Positions 27,057 to 41,246 of a stretch of 64,000 nucleotides of DNA are shown in pieces. A model generated the notes under the pieces. It saw only the letters and a program-made list of their open reading frames with translations, ran no database searches and was not told where the DNA came from. The position numbers were made by a program, and so were the translations under genes. Position 1 is the stretch's first letter, and every line of letters starts with the position of its first letter. The DNA is from Linyphia triangularis (Eukaryota > Arthropoda > Arachnida > Araneae > Linyphiidae), in NCBI GenBank assembly GCA_963978545.1, contig OZ021727.1:57672487-57736486 (forward strand). Direction: 5' to 3'.

Positions 27057-28811
27057 TTCTAATTAGAATAGAACAGAAACAGATAATTGTTTGTGGTTTG
27101 TAAACAACAGTAGTACCGCTATACACCAACCAACACCCCAAAGATGTCGCCTCCACGTCACGTGCTTCTCAAATCTCTAGGCAGGGTTGTTGCTTTTTCC
27201 AAGGACAACATGTGTTCAAGAGTGGCCATTTGGCATCAGACGCCAACTACAAAAAATAGAGATGGATAGAAGAGATCATGATTATTTGTACTATTGTATT
27301 CATCTGTCAGCGTTTTCCTAACTATTGATGGGTCGAGAATTAATTTTTGATACGTCGGAAATAGTTGGTAAACGTGTGAGATTTTCATGTGAAAATTGGA
27401 AAACATCAGGAATAACAAAATGTTAAAAATTAGAAAAGGTTACTAATCAGCTGCTTAGGAGATCATTTTGTGAGACATATCACTTTCATTACTTAGTTTC
27501 TTCACAGTTCTTGAAATTTTTTAATTAAAAAGCAATTTAAAAACTGACATTGGATTTTTAACTCTCTCTCAAACCGTATAATAAAATAAATTACTTTTAG
27601 TAATTTTTACTGATTTATTTTTTGTAATTTAAATGAATTTAGCAATTTTTTTTAATTACAATTCAAATTAATTTTTTATTGTTAATCAAAAGTAACTTTG
27701 AAAACAATTAAAACACTTATTTAATGATGGCGATGTAATAGGGGAAAAAAAGGATTATGGCTGATCAACTTTTCTAATAAGATGTACTTTAAAAGTTAGG
27801 GAACTTTGACCGATTGTATTGTATTTTTCTTTCACCAGAGCTACAGAGGATGCTAAGGAAAACTCAGTAACGGTGTGGGGGAGGGGGGGGGGTGATGTCT
27901 TGATCCCTCTTCAACGCAGGCCACCATTTGTGTGGTGGCCTATTATCTATACCATACCTCTACCAAGTCGACACATTTGCAAAATATGAATTTGTCCATT
28001 TAGATCTTTATCTTTTCATATTCTTTACATTATTTTGATTTTTGATTATCAAAACAACTTACAATTCTCTCTTTGTATTGATTTACTAAGGCATGATTTT
28101 ATTTTTTCATGTATACTCGCTCTTGGTAAATATATATATAAAAAACAACAACAAAAAAACATGCCTTCCTCTCAAATTCAAAATATGAAAAAAGGTTTAT
28201 TACACAAAACCGTTTAAAAATTAACAATGAAACTCTAAAAATTTGCGAAAAACAAAAAACAAAACGTGTAAAATTTCTTCTTATATTTGAATAATTAATC
28301 TAATTTTTTTTTATTAATTTGAATAGCATAAAATATAAACGAAATATTGGTTCTTTGATATTTACTAAATTTTTACTCATTTAACGTAAGCATATAAAAA
28401 GGCAGAAGTATTCTCATACGAAAATAAGTTCTTGTTTTTAATTTAAGTAAAAACTTCAAAAAATAAATTCTTAATTTCATAAACTTCAAAATTTAAATTA
28501 TAAACTTTTCAGTATTTATTTATCAAATATTAAACGTATTTTTATTTAATGTGTCTATATCAACAGCTAAATAGGACGGGTAGCCGCCTATTTATTCCAC
28601 CGTCCTTGATTTATAACGTTTACAATAACAAGATTTTCTAATATCCACACTATCATCAAGTCATAAAGTGAAAAAGTTTCTTACCAGTAAAAAAAAGTTA
28701 GTTTATTTGGCTCAACTCGCACTTAGCATGAGTTTCTAAGGATCCAAAAGAATGATTAAATGACATTGAATCGCCATTACTTATGTCACGTAGTATAAAA
28801 TTGTAGACCAG

Positions 28812-28843
<32 letters not shown>

Positions 28844-28870
28844 ATTTATTCGTTTCCTATAAATTTACTG
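27057..28870. other. Upstream region of the BTB gene
   Basis: The first 150 nt may contain the BTB-BACK promoter and 5' UTR (CACGTGAC motif near 27,157). Beyond that the sequence is AT-rich with a G-run near 27,878, and I see no gene. Confidence 0.45.
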
Positions 28871-29053
28871 CCGACCAAACGGTATAGTGGTTAGCGTGCT
28901 GGCTTCTAGACCGCGAGGTTGCGGGTTCGAGTCCCGTGTAGGCATGGGTGTTTGTAAATGTATGTTGGTTTGTTAAATGACGAAATGTTTCGGTGCATTA
29001 TAGCTCTCGTGTTGCTGACGGCGCCAGATAATCTGAATACAACCAACCAACTA
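28871..29053 (+). repeat. tRNA-derived SINE, family B, copy 2
   Basis: The head has TATAGTGGTTAGCGTGC (A box) and GGTTCGAGTCCCG (B box), followed by the same body and CAACCAACCAAC tail as 20,717-20,893. An ATT microsatellite lies just upstream. Confidence 0.88.
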
Positions 29054-29548
29054 TAAATTTAGTAATTTCAGAAAGATTGCTTCTTAATAGCCAAAATTGG
29101 CTATCCACTTTTCTATATGGTAACCCTGGAAAGAGAGTTAACAACTGGATGGAGGGGAAAAAGACTTTGCTCTCTACATGTGCTGTTTTTATCGCAACCT
29201 TGAGTCGACCGCGTTGTGGAAGTAGAAGTGAAAGCATGATTATGAGTCATATCAGTGGTCATATCTACAGCAACTGTCAATGGCTCTCTTTGTTTTGATT
29301 TTGTACTGGATGTGGATAACAAAATGAATTTGAGGCAGAGGGCAGTCGTGGCTCATTTGGGTAGTCGTAAATCTAAAATTGGTCAGTAGTAAAAAGTACA
29401 AAACTACTAGGGGTGTGGAACATCGCACAACTTTCAATTACTCTATAATGCTGACGTGAATTTGTATCATGTACAGTATTTATATTTTCATCATTCATTT
29501 AGTAAAAATGGCCAGTTTAGCGAAATTTTTTGTGATAATTCTTGTATG

Positions 29549-29589
<41 letters not shown>

Positions 29590-29749
29590 CCAAAGTGGCG
29601 ATTTTGGCGATATACTTTTCTGTAATTCTTATATTATCCATTATTATAAGCGAAACTGAAGGAAGAAGAAAAAACGATTGTTGATGAGGTATGGCTCAAG
29701 GCAAGAGAACTCTGTGTTAGAGGCATTCGTTTTTCAACTTTTTACTAAA

Positions 29750-30072
29750 TTAAAGCATTTTTACGTGAATTTCGGAGGCGGAGATGTTTAGAACACCTTA
29801 AGAGGCATTAACACAACGATTTTGAACAAAATCGTTACAGCCATTTTTTAACAATTACAGAAAAACATGATTTTTTTCAATGGCAACTACCCTACGTGCA
29901 TGCGTGATTTTGACGAAAACCTTTATGGTAGGTCCTTGTTCCATCACCAACCTGCTCACCAAATTTAAACATTGTAAGTCAATTTGTTTGGGAGTTAAGC
30001 TGACCACGTACACACAGACAGACATTTTCCCACTTTTTTGAAATCAGGCTGTTCCAAAATGTGGAGAAATGC

Positions 30073-30103
<31 letters not shown>

Positions 30104-30120
30104 AATTTTTGTTTTGACAA
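29750..30120 (+). repeat. Dispersed noncoding repeat, copy 1
   Basis: A block with GATTTTGACGAAAACC, GTAAGTCAAT and AGCTGACCAC in order recurs at about 31,985-32,240 and, inverted, at about 34,480-34,800. It ends in a poly-A tract near 30,073. Superfamily not recognised. Confidence 0.55.
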
Positions 30121-30321
30121 AACACCATACTTTTATTATCCTATGTATACATATGGGTAATTGAAAGTAAAAAATAATAAAAAAGTATAAACTTTAAAGT
30201 AGTAATCATTCAAAAATATTTTTAATACGTATTCCTTCCCCTCCATCCACTTAGCCTTTTTATTTTCTACCTGATAAAATGTTTTAAATATGATGATTTA
30301 TGATATCTTTTAACTAGCGAT

Positions 30322-30530
30322 TTGTCAGATAGGTTGGTTGGTTGGTTGGTTTGTACGCTCAATGACCAATTTTTATGCACAGTAACGGCTAATAAGGCCG
30401 GGACCTACAGCTTAACGTGGATTCCGAACCACAACGAGGATCCATGCCTAATCCGTTGTTCGAACCCGGCACCTTTGGTATGCGAAACCAGACCGATAAC
30501 CCCACAGCCATCAGGTCGGCATTTTGTCAG
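30322..30530 (-). repeat. tRNA-derived SINE, family A, copy 4
   Basis: The best-preserved copy. The minus-strand head GTGGGGTTATCGGTCTGG is followed by the B-box-like GGGTTCGAAC, the body CGTTGTGGTTCGGAATCCAC and the tail GAGCGTACAAACCAACCAACC. Confidence 0.8.
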
Positions 30531-31077
30531 ATAGGAAGAAATCTTTGACACTTTAGATGGATCACGCGAGAGACTTTACTTGACAAGAAGCGGTTTTCCT
30601 TTTGGTGAATGCTGGAATGGTTCACTTTGTTAAACACCACATACACATTATTACTAAACTCTAAACTTCCAAAATACCATCATCCCAAACATGTCCTGCT
30701 TCTGCAACTGTTCGATTTCATTATACCCTAGTTTTTATTCAGAAGGGGGGGGGGGGGGGAGAGGAAATTTAGAAAGTTGTAAATTCTACCTAGAATAAGC
30801 CTTGATTTAAGAAGATGCCAAACTGCATCACCAAAAATGGGGGGGAAGGTTGATAGAAAAGGGAAAATTTTAGGATTTATCATAAAGGAATAAGATAAAT
30901 AAATCAAAACAATTAATATTTTCAGAGGAGGAGGGAGGTCTATCTTATAGTATATAACAGTATCTTTAAAATCAGGGGGATGGGGGCGGGGATACTGTTT
31001 ATTGTGTATTAGTATCATTGGAAACTGGGTGGGAGGCTTCCATTGGATAATACTTTCTTTAAGAGGTGGGGGGGGGG

Positions 31078-33418
31078 CAGTGCCGGAACTAGGGGGGGGC
31101 AGGCGGGGCTGCTGCCCCGGGCGCTAACCAGAGGGGGCGCCGAAAAGCCAACAAAGCACTATTTGTTGTATAAATTTTAATATTTGGACGAAAGGATAAT
31201 TTTTCATAAATAAATTTTCATTTTTTCTTAAAATTCTGGATGATCTTTAAGATATTCAACAGAAGAAAAAATCCACTAGAAAAAAAAATAATACATTTCT
31301 GTACAAAGAAAGTAATGATCTATCCTTTTACAAAAGAATGACAACGAATTCTCCCTACCCGCTGATGAAGAATAGGTTTGTGCTACATGGCAGGCTGCCA
31401 GAAATGCTAATTTAAAATCGCATTGGTAATATAGTCGCAATGTAGTTAGATAAAATTTAGAATTACAACAATTTAATTCTGTTGAAATTTTCGTAAATTG
31501 AAATATGTCGAAGAAATTATCTGGGGCGCAGAATCGCAGAAAAGCAAAAGAAACTGCAAGAATATCCCAACCTTTTATCATCTTGGCTAGTTCACGAGAC
31601 TGAAACCAATGAAGGTAAGAATTTTTTTAAATTTGTAACATAATAAACTTCGGAAGATGTGTATTAAGGACAAGGGTTACGTTTGGGATATATCTCTTGC
31701 CAAATATATTTATTGTTCTCTAGGAGTCCGCAGGAATTTTTACAGGGGGCTGCAAGATGTTGAATTGTTTAGAAATCGTTTACTTTTGTTTTTGAGGTTG
31801 TTTATCATTAACTTTAAAGGTTCATTGCGATTCCTAATGAAAATTAATTAGCAAAAAGTTAATTAAAAATTGAAATAATTAACGATTGAAACGTTTTCTT
31901 TAAGAGAATAATTTAGTATTTCTTCAGCTAAAAACAGATTTTTTTTTCATTTTTACACGTTTTGAATCGTGCTGAGTTTAAAAAAACTGGGGGTGTTGAA
32001 CTTTGAACAACTTTCAATTCCCACTGTTTCCTTCATTTAATTTAGCAATTATTTTGGCTGTAAAAATGACAGCGCAAGCACGATTTTGACAAAAACCGTA
32101 ACGCCAGGTGTAATGGCCAAAGTAGGTCAATCCGTTTGAAAGTAATGCTGACCACAGACAACACACGGAACACACAAACTTTTTTTCTAGAACACTTTTT
32201 TGATTCAGAATGTTCTGAAACGTGAAGAAATGCAAAAAAATTATGCGATAAAAAGTTGACACAAGAATTCCTATTGAGCACAAGAATTCCTATTTATCGC
32301 AAAACATATCGATTTTTTAAAAATAAAAACGAAAACAGTAAATTACATCCTATCCAAATCTCAATTTAAATGCACTGACTAAATATGTGACTGTATATTT
32401 TTAACAATATATTTTACTATATATTTTTAAATCCCTTATATTAACTTCACTTTTGTTTGAGTGTGTGTTTGAGCCTGGCGTACAAATCTGCGGATGCTGG
32501 TATATTCCTAAATAATGAAAAAATAATAAAACATCAAGGCATGAATTCTAAAAATAGATCTCAAGGCCTTATTTTTCATAAAAAATAACGAAAAAGAAAG
32601 TATTTCCAGGAAGTGATAAATAAAATAAAAAGAATCCAGTATCCATGCTACGAGAAAAAGGCGCCAATTTTCAGCGTGAGTTATATTGTCATTTTGACGG
32701 CATTATTTTTCACCAAACAGATGTCATGTTCGTCAAATTTTGTCCATTGCATTGGTGAGAATTTTAAATTCTCCAAGAAAATGGAGAACTCACACATAGC
32801 ACAGTAAGTAATATATTATTCATTCTATTATTAAAATGAGTTTCAATAAGTTTAAATTAATTGTTCTAAAATAAACATTTATGTGTTTACCAACTATTCA
32901 ATGATTTTTGTAGACAAGTCATTAAATTAATTTGCTTTTGTGTTCAATGAGTTCTGGTAATATTCGGAAGCTTTTTAAATTTTTGTATTAGTATTTTACA
33001 GAAGAAAATATTTTTTGAAATGTAAAACAGCTTAATTGTTTATGATCTAAGACGTTTTGAAACCAGGTTAACCAGATTTTGTGTTAAAAAGTGTTACATA
33101 TCATTCAACTATGTTCTTTTATTTCATTGTAACTGACATTATTTGTATTGATTCATTAGTTGTTTTTTTTGTCTTTATGCAAATCTTTATGCAAGCAGAA
33201 TGAACCCTGGTCATTAATAAGGGCTTGTCAAATATATTTATTTAAAATTTCAATTAATTAATTCTTTTATTGTTTGTTTCAAAACAGAATTTTACAAAGG
33301 AAAAACCTTTGTTAATTTTCAATGTATATATAGTTAGCTTCAAATCTAAAAAATTATGGTGTGGGGGCGCCAAAATGAATTCTTGCCCCGGGTAAAAAGT
33401 GTCCTAGTTCCGTCCCTG
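31078..33418 (+). mobile_element. Decayed hAT element with ZMYM1-like remnant
   Basis: The left end CAGTGCCGGAACTAGG and the right end, CCTAGTTCCGTCCCTG, are inverted repeats of the CAGnG hAT type. Subterminal GCCCCGGG and GGCGCC words are also mirrored. Both flanks are G runs, so an 8-bp duplication of G cannot be told from the runs themselves. Inside, a short plus-strand exon at 31,505 begins MSKKLSGAQNRRKAK, wording typical of hAT/ZMYM1-like proteins. It soon meets a stop in frame. A copy of the dispersed repeat lies at about 31,985-32,240. Confidence 0.7.
31505..31614 (+). pseudogene. Remnant first exon of a ZMYM1/hAT-like protein
   Basis: ATG starts a lysine/arginine-rich N-terminus (MSKKLSGAQNRRKAKE). 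The frame breaks at TGA after SSRD, and the segment ends at a strong GAAG|GTAAGA donor. Only the family-typical start is recognisable, and no transposase core follows. This is a relic. Confidence 0.55.
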
Positions 33419-33665
33419 GGGGGGGGGGGGGTGCTATTAGTATGCAATAGTATACTTTATTTTACTAATTTTCTTAACTGTAGATTGGAATTGCAAATGA
33501 AGATGTAATTTCTACGGTAAGTAAAAAAATCTCCGATAAATAGCAAACCTATTGTGCAATGCACAATTAAGGGGGAAAAAAATCCCGCTCAAATCAATCT
33601 AACTCTGCAGATGATTGAGCGAGTGCAGCCAGAGAGTGAAAGTTCTAACAGCGGCTGCACTGTTG

Positions 33666-36283
<2,618 letters not shown>

Positions 36284-36419
36284 CACTGTTGACATGAAAA
36301 CAACTGCTAGTATGGAATCTCCTTTCACTCTAAATGTATAATATATTGGTGCCAAATGCAGCCCTTACGAATTTCGCGACTACGTGTACGACCTGTAAAT
36401 TCGATGTACTGATAAGCTC

Positions 36420-36995
36420 GCGTATGAGTGAGTCGGGATGTATGGTTGGGAGAGAAACGAGCATTTCTTAGAATTTCCTCCACCAAACGGAAATAGTTTC
36501 CGTGATAAATTCAAACATGTATTTTCTTATTACTTCTTAAGTTAATACTAAAACATATAGTTGAACCATTTTGAAATATGAAGTCCCATTATAAGTAAAT
36601 TTAAATAAATCTGCCTCGCTACATATTACGTGGAGAGAAGGTTCTACTGGATTCCATTGGTTACCATAGCAACGTCGTAGGCGAAACGCGTTTCAGGAAC
36701 CCATGGCTCCCATTCTGAGGAAGATCACTTTGATTGGAAACGTTTCCCCCCCCCCCACCCCGTTTTTTTTTTTTTTTTTTTAGAATTGAGGCCAGAAGTT
36801 TGCTGTTTATCGGATTTTTTTTTTTACACTTACCGTAGAAATTGGATCTTCATTTTAGAAAATTGCAAAATATATAATTTTAGTGTTAGAGTGATAAATT
36901 TAGATGCAGATCGGCTGCACTGGCTGTAGTGCACGAGCCGCCACTAGTCTCTGTTCATGCTGCATTAACATTTTTGACCATGGGCCTCCACTGCT
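36420..36995. repeat. Rearranged copy of the 23,632 hAT-like element
   Basis: The right half (CTCGCTACATATTACGTGGAG through TACCGTAGAAATTGGATC) is collinear with 23,632-24,332. The preceding segment, 36,420-36,580, matches that element only as its reverse complement. The last 40 nt (TTTTTGACCATGGGCCTCCACTG) match the inverted left terminus of the first copy. Confidence 0.65.
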
Positions 36996-37837
36996 ATGTT
37001 GTTTCCACTTTCTAGTATATTATAGTATCTTTATGGTCAGGGTGGTCTAGCTTTTAAAATATAACAATATCTTTAATGTCTGGATGTTTCTTCGGTTTAT
37101 TATATAACAGTAACTTTGAAAAATGAAGGGGGAGAGGGAGAAAAAATACCGTTTATTATATTCTACCTTTTATTATGTAACAATATCTTTGGTACCAGGC
37201 ATCTTCTTCATTCCCAGAGCTGGTAATCGCGCACAAGACCTCTCTCCCCATCCACAAACCCCCAACATGAGAGAGAGGTAATTCTCGTTTGCACTTGTTA
37301 ATCCTTGAATGGTAATTTTCATTTCCTTAACTGAAATCAATCGTTTTGTGGTGTAACTGATGGTCTACCAGATAGTCGGGATACGAAAGAAGAGTGGAAG
37401 TCAATAAAGTGCTAAATTTAATTACGTAATAAAAACTAACGTATCAAATTTATTTTTTAAAGGAATATTAAAAAATACTTTTAAAAGTACGATTTTATTC
37501 AATTTAAATTTTTAAACCTATTTAAATAACTCTATTTTTAAGATGCTGGTTTAGTATTTAGTACCAGTTCAAAAACGAGAAATTATAAGAATCGCATTTC
37601 AGTGTCATTCTGTTTGAACGTCCGAAACACTTGCATTACACAAAAACTAATTTGACGATTGAAATGAAATTTGGCACTTAGCTTGTAAATATATACCCGT
37701 GCATAGACGCATTAGAAAAAAAATTAAAATTTTATTAAAAAAAATGTCTCTATGAAATATTGTTTTCTTTAATATGCTCTTTCTTTAGAAAGTAATACTT
37801 TAAAAGATATTAAAGATGTGCTGCTTGATATTAAATA
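36996..37837. other. Intergenic DNA, nothing recognised
   Basis: AT-rich, with several repeats of the TAACAATATCTTT type (37,020-37,200) suggesting degenerate tandem structure. No gene. Confidence 0.4.
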
Positions 37838-39136
37838 TCTATATATATATGAAACTGAGTTGTCTGTACTTCTGAACCTTATACAAATTCACAGTTTTGC
37901 ACTTAAAAGTATGAAATTTGGTGCATAGAAGCTTTAGTAGATGGATATTGTAGAGAACAACTTTTAAGTTCGATTAAAAGTTGATTTTATTAGAATTTAG
38001 TGACATGAAAAAATTCTTGGAATGGCAACCATACTTTTTTTATTTCATCAGAATAAAACCAAAAGTTATTTTAATATGTTCCTCTTATTTTTCTGATTAT
38101 TTTTATGTATTACAATAGTCTGTCTGATTAGCGGTTCGAATATTATATTAATTTTTCATATATTTAATATAAATCGAAGCTCTGCGCATGCGCAGTTTTA
38201 GCGTAATGCTACCTAATATTCTGAATTTAAACATAACGACTAAGATTATTGAAATTCACCGAAAACTTTCAAATCATTTCGACATTTGTTAATATTACTT
38301 TCTATTTCCAGGTAAATATTTATTCATTTCCTTTACCCAGAATATCAAAATTCCTTCTTTTGACTGTTTTTATTTTTAGTCTACTGTTTTAGTATTGGGT
38401 ATCTAAGTTCCATATTATTTAATCAAGATTTGAATACATTTTTTGCATTATATATGTTTTTTTATTTACACCAGACTATCTTACAATTTACACTAAAAGC
38501 GTAGTATTTCATTTGCGATTTTATATCTTTGTTGTTTTATTTTGGTCGTGATTATGAAGTCGGTAAGGGACAGGGCATGGGATTACTTTTTTCTCTGTGT
38601 ACAAATTTTTTTTTGAAGGAAACAAAACTTTTTTGATTCTTTGGCGCGATATTATTTGGAGCTTTTTTACAGATTAATGCGGTTTCTAGCAACGGTTTTT
38701 ATTTTCAGTTATATTTTAATTTTATTATTATTCATGTTTTATCTTAAGTTGGTACTAATACATTAGCCGGATACCAGAAAAATCGCCAAATAGAAGACCT
38801 AAATAATCCAAACTAATAACTTTCAAATAATTTATAATTTCTATGTTTAGAATTGGCGATACATTTACGCGCCATTTACATAGGTAAACATTTAGTCTTG
38901 ATTTCAACTGGTAACCGCCTAACGGAAGAGTATTCTTAATATTTATAACTTAATTTCATTATTACTTAGATTTTCTTTTTCTTTTATTGACCGTGTTTTT
39001 GATGTTTGCGATTTTTCTTATCGTTAAATTAAAAAAATCGCCAATACCCTATACCACATTTTTCCCACTTTTTCTTAAATGTAAACTTCTAAGTCTTTCA
39101 AAGGATCCCCAGCAGAGCGGGGCTACATAGCTAGTT
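37838..39136 (+). mobile_element. Helentron/Helitron-like non-autonomous element
   Basis: It starts TCTATATATATATGAAACTG and ends with a short GC hairpin, CCCCAGC..GCGGGG, followed by CTACATAGCTAGT. This pairing of a TATATATA-GAAACTGAG start and a hairpin plus CTAGT end is typical of arthropod Helentron-type elements. No Rep/helicase coding remains. The exact start is uncertain by a few bases. Confidence 0.55.
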
Positions 39137-39599
39137 ATCAATAAAGCATTAAAAAAAATACCCCCTTCCATTCATTCCACAGAAAAAATATGGGGGAAAA
39201 AATGGGTAGATGACTGTGAAAAGTACACAGAAAAATTATTTTGTAAAACTAAAATACGAGTATCTTGGATTCAAAGAAATAAATTCACTCTTAATATTTT
39301 AACTACTCGTAAAAGCAGACGGTTTCAACTCTTATTTATATTATTCTTAACTATAAAGCACACAATGCAAGCCTGTCTGCTTATGTGTTTGTTGATTTGT
39401 ATGAGCGTCTTGCTATATATCCCCGTACCCGTATTTCAAACTTCAGTATTATTACGAATTTCTGTATATTTGTAAATATTTCGTAGTATTAGTAATGTAA
39501 AGGAAAATTTATGTACATTTCGCATAAGGCAGTGCAAGAGTTTTCTTTCCTGCAATGTGTTTACTGATGCTTGAAAAAGAGTTTTACAGAGATAACGCT

Positions 39600-40120
39600 G
39601 GGAAGCAAGTTTTACAAAGAGCGGGCCATTTAACATTATGGTAATGGCAATATCGCCAAATTGGCGCGTTAGAGCCAAGTTGGCGACGTTTTTGGCGACT
39701 AATTTTTGTCGCCAAATTTGGTGACATTTTCGGTCCCCATGTACATATATATGGCTTTTCGACTACGATCTGGAAAGTTTTCCAAATTTCTATCTCTAGA
39801 AGATTCACGAAGTATTGACTCCTATATAAAGCCGGCCGTGAGTGGAGTTAGTTAGTTAGTTGACTGGAGTTACTGAGTTAGCTGTCTCTCAGCGAGCATC
39901 AAAGAGTTCCGAAAGTGAACTGTATTGCATTGTCTTTTGCGGTGATTTTTAGCAGTTGTGTTGTCAAGTTTTTAATTGCTGTTTTGTGCTCTATTGTTGT
40001 GTAAAGAGATGTATTGAATCTACTAGAACGAGAAGTTCTGGAGTTATATCGGAATAAATTTCTGCAAGTTTTGATCTGCTTTGGCTTCAAGTCTTTCGAA
40101 CACATCAACGCAACAGTATC
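39600..40120 (+). mobile_element. Possible solo LTR
   Basis: TATATAAA at 39,823 is followed by a GTGAGTGGAGTTAGTTAG start-like region and, about 230 nt later, by AATAAA at 40,053. This is the U3-R-U5 layout of an LTR. I could not fix termini or a target duplication. No internal retrotransposon genes follow, since the palindromic element begins at 40,416. Confidence 0.35.
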
Positions 40121-40409
40121 ATGAATTTTGCACTGAATATTCTGTGTGGAATTCTAAAATAAGTTTCAAAACTGTACGCTCTATAGTTCAATAGTTATAA
40201 TTTAACTAAACACTCAATTAATTCAATACCTAAAAGAATTTCATAATCCGATCATTGTTGAAACTGATATGTTTTCTTTCTAAAGAAAAAATTGTAATAT
40301 GAGTTAACTATATATTTTGAAAAATATATGGTACGTATATTCATCGTGGGATGTAGTGCGGTCATTCGACCTGTGAGAGAGTGATGTCAAAAATATTAAA
40401 AATCCTTCG

Positions 40410-40415
40410 CACAGT
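40410..40415. repeat. Left target-site duplication (CACAGT)
   Basis: CACAGT directly precedes the element terminus AGTAGGTATAAAG. It is repeated exactly after the right terminus at 56,825. Six bases is the Polinton integrase signature. Confidence 0.85.
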
Positions 40416-40432
40416 AGTAGGTATAAAGTGGG

Positions 40433-40560
40433 GGTTCTGAGCCACCGGAGCCCCGGAGCCATCCCGGAGCGAGGAGTTCTGAGCCACCGGAGTCATATTG
40501 GAGGGTGGTTTCTGAGCCAGGGGGTTATCCCGGAGGTGTACGAGGGTTCTACACCATAGT
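40433..40560. repeat. GC-rich subterminal repeats, left arm
   Basis: Units starting GTTCTGAGCCACCGGAG lie at about 40,433 and 40,476, with decayed units at about 40,509 and 40,546. They are interspersed with CCCGGAG words, in contrast with the AT-rich remainder. They sit 17 bp from the terminus, a place where protein-binding or packaging signals are usual in related elements. That role is inferred. Confidence 0.7.
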
Positions 40561-40904
40561 GTTGTAGAGTTGAGTTGTTTCTCCTGTTGTAAAAGTTTGT
40601 TTTTAAGAAATGGCAACACTTTTTAGTTTTGCTTTATGTAACACTACGACTACTATAGTAACTTATTTAAGTTAAAATTTTGTGACGTCACAATACTAAA
40701 TTAATAAAGTTTAGTTATACTGAGTGGCAACAACTCTTACTTTTTGGCTAAGTTTAATGTAATGGTTGCGCCATCTAGTGATATGGAATTAAAGCTATTT
40801 TTCTAAGTTTATATTTGAGAATTAGTTTAAGATGGTGGTGCCATCTAGGGATGGGAAACTAAAGTATATTGTTTTACAGAGTTATTTTTCTAGATTTCTT
40901 TTAC

Positions 40905-40993
40905 TAGGTCGGGGGATCGAACCTACAATCTCGTAGTAAAATGACTTCATAGCCCAGTAACTTGTCGTTTTAGTAACTGGGCTATGAAGTCAT
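40905..40993 (-). other. Hairpin with Pol III-like A and B boxes, left arm
   Basis: An 18-bp perfect stem (40,941-40,958 with 40,976-40,993) and a 17-nt loop end five bases before the first TATA box. Read on the minus strand, TAGCCCAGTTA resembles an A box and AGGTTCGATCC (40,914-40,924) a B box about 60 nt on, as in a tRNA with a long variable arm. I could not fold it into a tRNA. Confidence 0.45.
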
Positions 40994-40997
40994 GTCC

Positions 40998-41032
40998 TTT
41001 ATAAAGTAATGTATCTATACAGACGTCTCAGT
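40998..41032 (+). promoter_or_regulatory. Core promoter, unit 1 (left arm)
   Basis: TATAAAG starts at 41,000 and the arthropod initiator TCAGT has its A at 41,030, 30 nt on. The first ATG is at 41,040, ten nt later. Confidence 0.65.
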
Positions 41033-41039
41033 TGCAAAG

Positions 41040-41195
41040 ATGGAAGTGTCGAGTGAAGTTACCGTTGGTTCTTGTATATATATTGGTGTGCTTATAATTT
41101 TTTCAATTATTTATTTTGTAACAGATAACAGTAATTTGCCTATTGACTTTACTCTTCAACTCAATGAAATCGGAAATATATCAATTTTATTGTAA
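41040..41195 (+). CDS. Small membrane protein (51 aa), first ORF of the left arm
   Basis: ATG in strong context (AAGATGG) ten nt after the predicted start site opens 51 codons to TAA. Residues of about 11-27 form one hydrophobic segment (SCIYIGVLIIFSIIYFV), with a short polar N-terminus and a 24-residue polar C-terminus. This suggests a single-pass membrane peptide. No family recognised. The integrase ATG lies 51 nt past the stop, so the two may share a transcript. An alternative is that this is a leader ORF or part of a short intron (a TAACAG acceptor lies inside). Confidence 0.5.
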   Translation: MEVSSEVTVGSCIYIGVLIIFSIIYFVTDNSNLPIDFTLQLNEIGNISILL

Positions 41196-41246
41196 AGATG
41201 TTAGGACTTAAGATACAGATAAGAATTAATAAAATTTCTTGTTGTA

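Noticed and set aside
39899..40108. 69-codon minus-strand frame
   Set aside because: It lies in the LTR-like region, has no domain and no splice signals, and is probably chance.
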